Source: Kineosporia babensis
GTDB lineage: Bacteria > Actinomycetota > Actinomycetes > Actinomycetales > Kineosporiaceae
DNA: 64,000 nucleotides
Assembly: GCF_021129305.1 (NCBI RefSeq)
Contig: NZ_JAJOMB010000005.1
Location: forward strand, 310,001 to 374,000
Direction: 5' to 3'
In this document: positions 46,367 through 53,619 of the stretch, in pieces
Numbering within the stretch: the stretch's first letter is position 1
Layout of the letters: each line of letters opens with the position of its first letter
Translations under genes and position numbers: made by a program
Notes under the pieces: generated by a model
What the model saw: only the letters and a program-made list of their open reading frames with translations
Told to the model about the DNA's origin: nothing
The model's database searches: none

Positions 46367-47323
46367 ATGGCTGAACCGGCCGGAGCCATCGGAATAGCCC
46401 TGCTGCGTCGCCACATCGGGCGACACTTCGAGCGGCTGCGCATCCAGGCCGGTCTCACCCAGGACCAGGCCGCCGAGCGGGTCGAGCTGAGCAAGTCCAC
46501 GCTGATCCGGATGGAGAACGGCAACGACGGCGTGAAGTTCCGCGACGTCCAGGTCCGCCACATGCTCGATCAGTACGGCGCCTGCGCCACCGACCGCGAG
46601 GTACTGATGGCGCTCACCGCAGAGACCCGGCTCGGCCCGCGCAAGTCCTGGTGGCACGACTACACCGAGACCTCGCTGCCGCCCTGGTTCGCCATGTACG
46701 TCTCCCTGGAGGACTCGGCGGCCGTCATCCAGTACTACGAGCAGGAACTCATCCCCGGCCTGCTGCAGACCCAGAGCTATGCCGAGCGGGTCATGCAGGT
46801 CCCGCCCGGCTTCCTCGACGAGGGCGAGGCGGTCCGCCGGGTCCAGGCCCGGCTGGAGCGCCAGAGCCTGCTGACCCGGCCGATGGCACCCCGCCTGGAG
46901 GTGGCGATCTGCGAGGCCGCGCTGTACCGGCTCAGCCGGATGGGCCGGGCCCTGGCCCGCGAGCAGTTCCAGCATCTTCTCGACGTCACACAAAGGGCGA
47001 ACGTCGAACTACGCATCGTTCCCTTGTCGGCAGGAATGCATGGCGGCATGGCAAGCGGCTCGTTCATTCTTCTGCATTTCCCTCGCGACCCGATCACGGA
47101 CGAGCCTCTGGAACCACCAATGGCGTATTCTGACTCGCTGACTGGCGCCATGTATCTCACCAAACCGGCGGAGGTCCACAGTTACCGACTGGTCTGGTCA
47201 GATGTTCTGCTCAATGCGCTCGACCCAGGCGCCAGTCGCTCGGTCATCACCACCTTCCTGGAAGGATTGCACAGTGACGGAGAACATCACTCCCGAATGG
47301 TTCAAGAGCAGCCGCAGCGGTAA
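46367..47323 (+). CDS. XRE/DUF5753 (Scr1-type) transcriptional regulator
   Basis: 318 residues from the ATG at 46367, with GGAAAGG nine bases upstream; another ATG at 46349 is less likely. The N-terminal helix-turn-helix (HFERLRIQAGLTQDQAAERV, ELSKSTLIRMENG) is followed by the DUF5753 domain (QYYEQELIPGLLQTQSYAER, then EVAICEAALYRL). Such proteins pair with a small DUF397 protein; the Streptomyces Scr1/Scr2 pair was described as toxin-antitoxin-like, and others affect development and antibiotic production. The DUF397 gene here overlaps its 3' end by 50 bp. Confidence 0.93.
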   Translation: MAEPAGAIGIALLRRHIGRHFERLRIQAGLTQDQAAERVELSKSTLIRMENGNDGVKFRDVQVRHMLDQYGACATDREVLMALTAETRLGPRKSWWHDYTETSLPPWFAMYVSLEDSAAVIQYYEQELIPGLLQTQSYAERVMQVPPGFLDEGEAVRRVQARLERQSLLTRPMAPRLEVAICEAALYRLSRMGRALAREQFQHLLDVTQRANVELRIVPLSAGMHGGMASGSFILLHFPRDPITDEPLEPPMAYSDSLTGAMYLTKPAEVHSYRLVWSDVLLNALDPGASRSVITTFLEGLHSDGEHHSRMVQEQPQR

Positions 47324-47483
47324 CGGCGGCGCGTGTGTCGAGGTAGCCACGAACCTGCTGCCCAGCACGGGTCAAGTTCTCCTGCGCGACAGCAAGAACC
47401 CAGATGTCGCACCGTTCGCCTTCACTCGCGCCGAGTGGCAGGCGTTCGTGGGCGGGGCCCAGGACGGCGAGTTCGACATCTGA
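47274..47483 (+). CDS. DUF397 small protein
   Basis: 69 residues from the GTG at 47274: the typical EWFKSSRSGNGGACVEVA opening, LLRDSKNPDVAPFAFTRAEW in the middle, and FVGGAQDGEFDI at the end. DUF397 proteins are the partners of Scr1-type regulators. It overlaps the regulator by 50 bp in another frame, so the two are certainly co-transcribed. Followed by a strong hairpin at 47525. Confidence 0.93.
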   Translation: MTENITPEWFKSSRSGNGGACVEVATNLLPSTGQVLLRDSKNPDVAPFAFTRAEWQAFVGGAQDGEFDI

Positions 47484-47524
47484 CCGTCCTGAACTCTTCG
47501 ACCATGAGGAGCCCGATCTGATCC

Positions 47525-47562
47525 GGAGGCCGGCGAAACCCGCGCGGAACTCGCCGGCCTCC
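47525..47562 (+). terminator. terminator after DUF397
   Basis: Perfect 12-bp stem GGAGGCCGGCGA / TCGCCGGCCTCC with a 14-nt loop, 41 bp after the DUF397 stop. No long T-run. The remaining sequence to 47730 is comparatively AT-rich and shows no gene. Confidence 0.8.
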
Positions 47563-47730
47563 GCCGCCAGCCGAATTCCGAAAAGAATTACTGGCCGAGT
47601 GACCAGAATTTTCATCCCTATGAAACGAACCATCTATTCGACAACCCCACGAGCAACCGGGATTTTCTTCTACCCACCGGTTTTGAGATCGGCCGGTGAA
47701 GATCTTTCCGATCAGAGGCTCTCGACCTGA

Positions 47731-48240
47731 TCAGACGGTCTCGACCTCCTGGCGGGCCTGCCGCCGTACCTCACCGGAAAGCCGATCCAGGTAAACCTTG
47801 CCGTTCAGGTGATCCGTCTCGTGCTGTAGGCAGCGCGCCACTTCGCCTTCACCCGTGATCTCGATCGGTGCCCCGGTCTGATCCTGCCCCACCACGGTGG
47901 CCCGCACCGCCCGCGACGTCGGATAGTTGTGTCCGGAGACGGAAAGGCATCCCTCCGGCCCGATCGCCGTCTCCTCGGACAGATCAGTGACGCGGGGGTT
48001 GGCGACCACGGCGACCACACCTTCGCAGTCCATCACGAAGAGCGAGTGGCTGAGCCCGATCTGGTTGGCCGCCAGCCCTACCCCACGAGCCTCGTACATC
48101 GACGCGAACATCAGTTCGACCGTCTGCGCGAGGGCATCGTCGAACATCGTCACCGGGTCGGCTTTCGTTCGCAGAACCGGGTCACCGTACTGACGGATCG
48201 GGGCCGGCTTCGGTGAGCGCTTCGTCTTCCGTTTCGCCAC
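47731..48240 (-). CDS. def: peptide deformylase
   Basis: 169 residues. Removes the N-formyl group from nascent proteins. The three family motifs are present: GVGLAANQIG, EGCLSVSG with the metal Cys, and QHETDHLNG with HExxH-type ligands. The Thr-for-Phe/Leu type changes seen in motif 3 (HETDH) occur in functional actinobacterial enzymes. A basic N-terminus (AKRKTKRSPKPAP) is unusual but short. The stop of the upstream fusion gene is 13 bp before its start region. Confidence 0.95.
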   Translation of the reverse strand: MAKRKTKRSPKPAPIRQYGDPVLRTKADPVTMFDDALAQTVELMFASMYEARGVGLAANQIGLSHSLFVMDCEGVVAVVANPRVTDLSEETAIGPEGCLSVSGHNYPTSRAVRATVVGQDQTGAPIEITGEGEVARCLQHETDHLNGKVYLDRLSGEVRRQARQEVETV

Positions 48241-48253
48241 CGGACCAAGATAC

Positions 48254-48844
48254 TCAGGAATGCCGGGTCAGAGCCTGTTCCTGATGCGCCGCCCGGTGAC
48301 CGCTCTTCTCGCTCTCGACCACGTACGTCGGCTCGTCCGGGCTCGCCGTGAACTTCTGCCCGGCCAGCTGAAAGTCTTTCTTCCTGATCTCTTTCACCAC
48401 TCCGTGCGTGGTTCCCTGGGGCGTGTTCCAGGAGACCTTGTCCCCCACCTTGAGCTGCGGCATCTGCGCAGCCTGGCCCGGGCCCGGGGCACCCGCGACT
48501 CGCGGCTGTTCCTTGGTCCGGTGCAGCAGCCAGTCGGTGTCCGTGCGGATCAGGGCATACCGGAGCGAGCTCTCCCGGCCGTGCAGCACGAAGACGAACC
48601 GTCGGTCGGTACGGTCCTCTTCCTCCCACCAGCCGATGTCAGCGATGAACTTGTTCTCGTCCGTGTAGGTGAGGTGGTCCAGGTCGTGGTCCGGCACCTG
48701 CACCGCCAGCCGGTTACGGGTCGGCGAGTCCGGCAGCCCACGCGGCACCGCCCACGACTTCAGCACGCCGTCCTGTTCCAGCCGCAGATCGAAGTGCGGC
48801 CGGGGCACTCGATGGTCATGCAGAACAAAGGACGCTCGCCGCAC
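48254..48844 (-). CDS. LigD-type 3'-phosphoesterase domain fused to a DUF2945 Tudor-like domain
   Basis: About 196 residues from the GTG at 48844, preceded by GGTGGAG at a 6-nt distance; ATGs at 48892/48895 would add 16-17 residues. Residues 1-115 match the LigD phosphoesterase (PE) module: SFVLHDHRVPRPHFDLRLEQ with the catalytic His-x-Asp-x-Arg core, LKSWAVPRGLP, and VLHGRESSLRYALIR. Residues about 130-195 match the hypervirulence-associated Tudor domain (DUF2945): VGDKVSWNTPQGTTHGVV, FTASPDEPTYVVESEKSG. PE heals 3' ends in NHEJ. No LigD polymerase/ligase or Ku is in the window. Divergent from the S4 gene with 57 bp between starts. Confidence 0.85.
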   Translation of the reverse strand: MRRASFVLHDHRVPRPHFDLRLEQDGVLKSWAVPRGLPDSPTRNRLAVQVPDHDLDHLTYTDENKFIADIGWWEEEDRTDRRFVFVLHGRESSLRYALIRTDTDWLLHRTKEQPRVAGAPGPGQAAQMPQLKVGDKVSWNTPQGTTHGVVKEIRKKDFQLAGQKFTASPDEPTYVVESEKSGHRAAHQEQALTRHS

Positions 48845-48901
48845 CGGAGTCTCCACCCTCCGATTTTGGGGCGTCCCCCACTGTGCCTGCATCATGGGCC
48901 C

Positions 48902-49114
48902 GTGGTTGAAGTCGAGATCAGTGACGAGTACATCCAGCTCGGTTCGTTCCTCAAGCTGGCCGGGGCGATCGGGACCGGCGGTGACGCCAAGCTCATGATC
49001 GCCTCCGGCGACGTCGACGTGAACGGTGAGCCCGAGACCCGCCGGGGCCGCAAGCTCCGCCCGGGTGACGTGGTCACCACCGCTTCGGTCAGCTGGCAGG
49101 TCGTCCAGGCCTGA
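48902..49114 (+). CDS. S4-domain RNA-binding protein (YbcJ-like)
   Basis: 70 residues from the GTG at 48902: YIQLGSFLKLAGAIGTGGDA, then LMIASGDVDVNGEPETRRGR and KLRPGDVVTTASVSWQVV. This is a stand-alone S4 domain, the RNA-binding fold of pseudouridine synthases, resembling E. coli YbcJ. Role unknown; probably binds structured RNA. No SD stands out, and the short divergent gap to the PE gene suggests a leaderless or nearly leaderless transcript. Confidence 0.88.
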   Translation: MVEVEISDEYIQLGSFLKLAGAIGTGGDAKLMIASGDVDVNGEPETRRGRKLRPGDVVTTASVSWQVVQA

Positions 49115-49218
49115 GCAGCACCTGAGCAACGCCTGCAGCGCGCCTGAGGAGGGCCGGTCCAGGCTCAAGGTCCCACCCCGGAGAGCCGATCCCTGCTCGA
49201 CGGGGAGGGAGCTCAGGT

Positions 49219-51525
49219 GTGACCCAGGACGAACCGCAGCACAGCCAGCCGACCGAAACCGCGCCCAGCATCTCGCCGCTGCGGATCACCGTCACCTTCG
49301 TCTTCACCGTGGCTCTGGTGCTGGCCGAGTTCGCCCTGCTGGTGGGGGTGTACAAGCGCGACGAGCCGGTGCAGCGCCAGCAGGTCCGCCAGGCCGCCCT
49401 CGAACAGCAGGTGGCCGGCACGATCAGCGCCCTCAGCCGCTCGGCCGACGCGGACCGGGCCGGGGCCCAGGCCGATCTGGTGATCACCCAGCTCGTGCCG
49501 CAGACCAAGCGCTCGCTCGACCAGCTCGCCGACGCCGGGCTGGGTCAGGACGACCTGGCCGGCACCCGTCAGGCGATCAACGACCTGGCGGCTGCCCCGG
49601 GTGACACCGAGCGGCTGGCCGCACTCTCCGGGCAGGCCCGGGCCCTCGGCTCCGAACTCGCCGACCGCCACCGCCGGCTCGACCGCCAGGCCCAGCTGAT
49701 CTACGCGGGCCTGCTGGTGGTGGTCTCGATCGGCTGGTTCATCTGGTTCCGCCGGCTGGTGCAACGCCACCGCGCCCTGCAGCAGGCGGTCACCGCGCAG
49801 GAGGCCTTGAGCGCCAGTGAACAGCGGTTGCTCGCGCTGGTGCAGAACGGCACCGACGTGGTCACCGTGTTCGACCTGGACACCCGGACCAGCTTCGTCA
49901 GCCCGTCGGCCCGGGCCGTGCTCGGGGTGAGCGCGGCCGAGCTCACCGGCACCCGGCTGTCCGCCCTGCTGCAGCCCGAGGACGTGAACCGGCTGGTGCA
50001 TCTGCTGGTCACGCTCAAGCCCGGGGCGGACGCGGCGGTCAAGCTCTGGATGCGCCACGCCGACGGCCGGATGCTGGTGGTCGAGGGCATGCTGGCCAAC
50101 CTGCTGCACGAGCACGTGGTGGGCGGATTCGTCCTGACTTTCCGTGACGTCACCGAGCGCCAGGCCCTCGAGGAACGGCTCACCCACCAGGCTTTTCACG
50201 ATTCGCTGACCGGCCTGGCGAACCGTCAGCTGTTCGCCGACCGGCTCTCGCACGCCCTGGCCCGGCGGGCCGGCACCGCCCAGCCGCTGGTGGTGCTGTT
50301 CGTCGACCTGGACGACTTCAAGCAGATCAACGACCGGCTCGGCCACGGCACCGGCGACCGGGTGCTGGAGGCGGTCGGCCGCCGGATCCGGACCGCGACC
50401 CGGGCCGGTGACACCGCGGCCCGGCTGGGCGGCGACGAGTTCGCGGTGCTGATGGAGGGCGCGAGCCTGCGCGACGCCGAGGACCTGGCCGACCGGCTCC
50501 TCCGGCTGGTGGCCGAGCCGATCGTGCTGGACGGCACCCGGATGCCGGTGACCGCGAGCATCGGGCTGGCCGAGGCGGTCCCCGGCGAGATCAGCAGCGA
50601 AGAGGCGCTGCGTAACGCCGACGTGGCGATGTACTCGGCCAAGGATCGCGGCCCCTCGACGGTGGCCGCGTACGACTCCCGGCTGCACGCCGAGGCGCTG
50701 GACCGGCTGGAGCTGCGGGCCGATCTGCAGCGGGCGATCTTCCAGAACGAACTGGTGCTGCACTACCAGCCCACGGTCGAGCTGGAGACCGGGCGGATCA
50801 CCGGTTTCGAGGCCCTGGTGCGCTGGCAGCACCCGGTGCGCGGGCTGCTCTCCCCCGCTTCGTTCGTGCCGATGGCCGAGGAGACCGGGCTGGTGGTGCA
50901 GCTGAACACCTGGGTGCTGTTCCAGGCCTGCCGGTTCGCCGCGGTGCTGCAGAACGACTGGCGGCGCCCGACCATGTCGGTCAACATCTCGGCCCAGCAG
51001 CTGGTGCGCACCGATTTCGTGGAACAGGTGAACCGGGCGCTGTCGGAGTCCGGCCTGAGCGCCGACCGGCTGACCCTGGAGATCACCGAGAGCGTGGTGC
51101 TGCAGGATCTTGAGGACGTCGTCCCGCGGCTTTCGCAGCTGCGGGACCGGGGGATCCGGGTGGCGATCGACGACTTCGGCACCGGGTACAGCTCGCTGGC
51201 CTACCTGACCGAGCTGCCGATCGACGTGCTGAAGGTGGACAAGTCGTTCATCGACCGGGTGGCCTCGGACGCCCAGGGCGCCAGCGTGACCGAGGCGATC
51301 ATCTCGATGAGCCACACGATGAACCTCTCGACCGTGGCCGAGGGGGTGGAGGTGGCCGAGCAGGCGGCCTGGCTGCGCCAGGTGCGGTGCCCGATCGGCC
51401 AGGGCTACTACTGGTCCCGGCCGGTGGACGAGAACGGCGTGCACGACCTGCTCACCCGTCCGACGAACGAGCTGGGCGGCTCCGCCGATCTCGTCTCCTA
51501 CCGGGCCGTGGCGCCCTTCTCCTGA
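49219..51525 (+). CDS. membrane PAS-GGDEF-EAL protein
   Basis: 768 residues. Span 1 is near residue 25-45 (ITVTFVFTVALVLAEFALLV) and span 2 near 165-180 (LIYAGLLVVVSIGWFIWF), enclosing a roughly 120-residue extracytoplasmic helical sensor. Then a PAS domain (LLALVQNGTDVVTVFDLDT), an intact GGDEF (ARLGGDEFAVLM) with RAGD as I-site, and an intact EAL domain (FEALVRWQHPV, ITESVVL, IDDFGTGYSSLAYL, VDKSFI, AEGVE). It can both make and degrade c-di-GMP in principle. The start is at 49219; a GGGAGGGAG SD precedes it. Confidence 0.95.
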   Translation: MTQDEPQHSQPTETAPSISPLRITVTFVFTVALVLAEFALLVGVYKRDEPVQRQQVRQAALEQQVAGTISALSRSADADRAGAQADLVITQLVPQTKRSLDQLADAGLGQDDLAGTRQAINDLAAAPGDTERLAALSGQARALGSELADRHRRLDRQAQLIYAGLLVVVSIGWFIWFRRLVQRHRALQQAVTAQEALSASEQRLLALVQNGTDVVTVFDLDTRTSFVSPSARAVLGVSAAELTGTRLSALLQPEDVNRLVHLLVTLKPGADAAVKLWMRHADGRMLVVEGMLANLLHEHVVGGFVLTFRDVTERQALEERLTHQAFHDSLTGLANRQLFADRLSHALARRAGTAQPLVVLFVDLDDFKQINDRLGHGTGDRVLEAVGRRIRTATRAGDTAARLGGDEFAVLMEGASLRDAEDLADRLLRLVAEPIVLDGTRMPVTASIGLAEAVPGEISSEEALRNADVAMYSAKDRGPSTVAAYDSRLHAEALDRLELRADLQRAIFQNELVLHYQPTVELETGRITGFEALVRWQHPVRGLLSPASFVPMAEETGLVVQLNTWVLFQACRFAAVLQNDWRRPTMSVNISAQQLVRTDFVEQVNRALSESGLSADRLTLEITESVVLQDLEDVVPRLSQLRDRGIRVAIDDFGTGYSSLAYLTELPIDVLKVDKSFIDRVASDAQGASVTEAIISMSHTMNLSTVAEGVEVAEQAAWLRQVRCPIGQGYYWSRPVDENGVHDLLTRPTNELGGSADLVSYRAVAPFS

Positions 51526-51543
51526 CCGGCCTACGCAGGCCGC

Positions 51544-52275
51544 TCAGTAGCGTTCCACCTGGGCGAACGGCACGGTGAGCAGCTGCCGCCGGACCTGGAC
51601 GTGGTACCGGGTGCGGCCGATCTTGACCACCTTGCCGAGCGCCCCCGAGTACTTGCCCGGGCAGATCAGCCGGACCCGGGTACCGATCGGGAACAGGGCA
51701 GCGTCGCGCCCGGTGACGGCCGGTTCGGGAATCGCCCCGCGGGCCGCCACCGCCGGCTCGGGCCGGGCCCGGACCCGGGCCGCGATCCAGCGCCGCTCGG
51801 CCACGTAGCTGGGGTGCATCGGCACCACCTCGCCGTTGCGCGTCCAGTCCAGCAACGCGTCCGGATCGAAGGTGCGTGAGCATTCCCCACAGGACTGCAC
51901 CCGGACCGGCTGGCGGTGCCGGGTGATCGAGTGCCCACGGGCGCAGGTGCCCTTCCACGGCCCGGGTGGGCGGGGCGCGTCGACCGGCAGGCACCGGGTG
52001 CCCGAGCAGCCGATCGCCCGGGCCCGGGCCTGCCATACCTCGTCGTGCCCGTGGTGCGGGCCGACCTGTGCGTGCGCGATCTCGTGCAACACCGTCTCGG
52101 TGACCTCGGCCCTGCTGTGCAACTGGGCCAGGACCCGGCTCAGCCCGATCTCCCGGGGTTCGGCCCGGCAGATGCCGGCCCTGGTCTTGGCGTTGTCGAA
52201 GACAAGGCGCCAGTCGGAAAGCCCGTGATGCCGCATGAGCCCGACCGCGAGTGCCCGCGCCTGGATGAGCTCCAC
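51544..52275 (-). CDS. SprT-like metalloprotease-type protein with SH3/KOW-like tail
   Basis: 243 residues. Residues 1-100 are SprT-like: VLHEIAHAQVG (HExxH) with the third ligand in HGHDEVWQARA. A zinc-ribbon-like part follows (GTRCLPVD, GTCARGHS, QSCGECSR). The last 50 residues (GTRVRLICPGKYSGALGKVV, KIGRTRYHVQV) have the turn pattern of a KOW/SH3-like barrel. SprT/Spartan proteins include DNA-protein crosslink proteases, but activity is untested for bacterial ones. GTG start. Convergent with the GGDEF-EAL gene, 18 bp apart. Confidence 0.85.
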   Translation of the reverse strand: MELIQARALAVGLMRHHGLSDWRLVFDNAKTRAGICRAEPREIGLSRVLAQLHSRAEVTETVLHEIAHAQVGPHHGHDEVWQARARAIGCSGTRCLPVDAPRPPGPWKGTCARGHSITRHRQPVRVQSCGECSRTFDPDALLDWTRNGEVVPMHPSYVAERRWIAARVRARPEPAVAARGAIPEPAVTGRDAALFPIGTRVRLICPGKYSGALGKVVKIGRTRYHVQVRRQLLTVPFAQVERY

Positions 52276-52455
52276 CCTTGCCGCTCCCTACCGACGTTCC
52301 TCTCAGGTGGAGATGAGACTAGGCGTACCCACCGACAACTTGGGCCGCGCCAGGCGATTCTGTGGAAAAGTTCTTCCAGCGGCGAACATCACTGTCTGCC
52401 ACGACTTTTCAACTGGAGGCAATCGAGCGCACAATACGCTGCGAAAGCTGCAGGA

Positions 52456-53496
52456 TCACTTCTTCACCTGGGCCAGCCGGATCGCGGAGCGGACCTGTTT
52501 GCGGTACTCCGCGCGGGCCTTCGGGTTCAGGCTGAGTGCACCGGCGTGGGCCGGGTCCGGGGAGTTGAAGTACGCCTCGTACGCGAGGTTCGCCCGGTTC
52601 TCCCGGAAGAAGCCGAACATCTTCTTCATGTAGTTGGCGTTGTCCCCACCGCCGTTGCCCTTCCAGGCGTACCCGGGGTACAGCCCCCACTCGGCCATGC
52701 TCAGCCGCTTGCCCTTGCGCTTGGCGAACCGGGCCCAGTAGCGCAACCCCTGGTTGCCGTTCAGCTGCTTGTCCCAGCCGGCCTTGGTGGTCACCGCCGG
52801 GTAGCCGTCGTAACTGTCGATGCCCACGTAGTCCACGTACTTCTTACCCGGCCAGGCCCGGGTGGCGTCGCTCAGGGCATCGCCGATCCCCCGGTTCACC
52901 GACCAGTCCCAGCGCAGCCCGGGGGCCTTCGACTCGGCCGAGCCGACCACGTGCCGCCAGCACTTCACGAAGTGCACCGGGTTGTAGGCCGCCCAGGCCA
53001 CCCAGGTGCCGTTGAACTCCCAGGCCAGGCGCACGACGGTGCGGTTGGCCATGCCGGAACGGGCGGCGTTCTCGCCGAACGTGCGCCAGTACTTGTTGTA
53101 CTTGCCCCGGGCGCAGGCGGCCAGCGAGTAGCCCCCGACCTCCGGGAACGGTGCACTGCTGATCACCAGGGTCTGCCGGGCGTCCTTCCAGGTGTGCCAC
53201 AGCCAGGTCGGGCTGGAGATCTCGCCCCAGTTGGCCCGGCCGGAGTACGTCACGGCCACGTCCGAGCGGGCCCCGCGTTGCTTGCCGAAGTCGGCCTGCG
53301 CCGAGGGAACGTACTCGGGCATGTACGCGCCGCTGGCCCAGGCCATGCCCGAGAGCTTGCGTGGCAGCTTGGGCGGCGTCGCGGCGGTGGCCGGCGGGGC
53401 TGTCCCCGCGGTCAGGGTGGTGACGGCCAGGGCGGCGGCCATCCCCAGACCGATCGAAGTGACAAGTCCGGACCGAACCCAGCGTCTGGTTTTCAC
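52456..53496 (-). CDS. secreted glycoside hydrolase, GH26-like
   Basis: 346 residues from the GTG at 53496, with GGGGA six bases upstream. The N-terminus is a signal peptide (KTRRWVRSGLVTS, hydrophobic core GLGMAAALAVTTL, likely cleavage after ATA near residue 40). The body resembles GH26 (beta-mannanase-like) TIM barrels: VVRLAWEFNGTWVAW carries the presumed acid/base Glu and RLSMAEWGLYPG the presumed nucleophile Glu. YVGIDSYDGYP is also typical. Substrate, mannan or another beta-glycan, cannot be told. No carbohydrate-binding module. Confidence 0.82.
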   Translation of the reverse strand: MKTRRWVRSGLVTSIGLGMAAALAVTTLTAGTAPPATAATPPKLPRKLSGMAWASGAYMPEYVPSAQADFGKQRGARSDVAVTYSGRANWGEISSPTWLWHTWKDARQTLVISSAPFPEVGGYSLAACARGKYNKYWRTFGENAARSGMANRTVVRLAWEFNGTWVAWAAYNPVHFVKCWRHVVGSAESKAPGLRWDWSVNRGIGDALSDATRAWPGKKYVDYVGIDSYDGYPAVTTKAGWDKQLNGNQGLRYWARFAKRKGKRLSMAEWGLYPGYAWKGNGGGDNANYMKKMFGFFRENRANLAYEAYFNSPDPAHAGALSLNPKARAEYRKQVRSAIRLAQVKK

Positions 53497-53619
53497 GACA
53501 TCCCCGAGGCACACAGAACCCGATTGGCTACTTGACGTGAACGTAGCACTCCGCTGCGTGACTACTGAGGCTCGCGTGTCCCCCAGTCGGCCGAGTTCCT
53601 CCTGGTCAAAAGCAGATGT

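Noticed and set aside
49213-51444. Minus-strand open frame of 743 codons
   Set aside because: Antisense to the PAS-GGDEF-EAL gene and without any recognisable motif.
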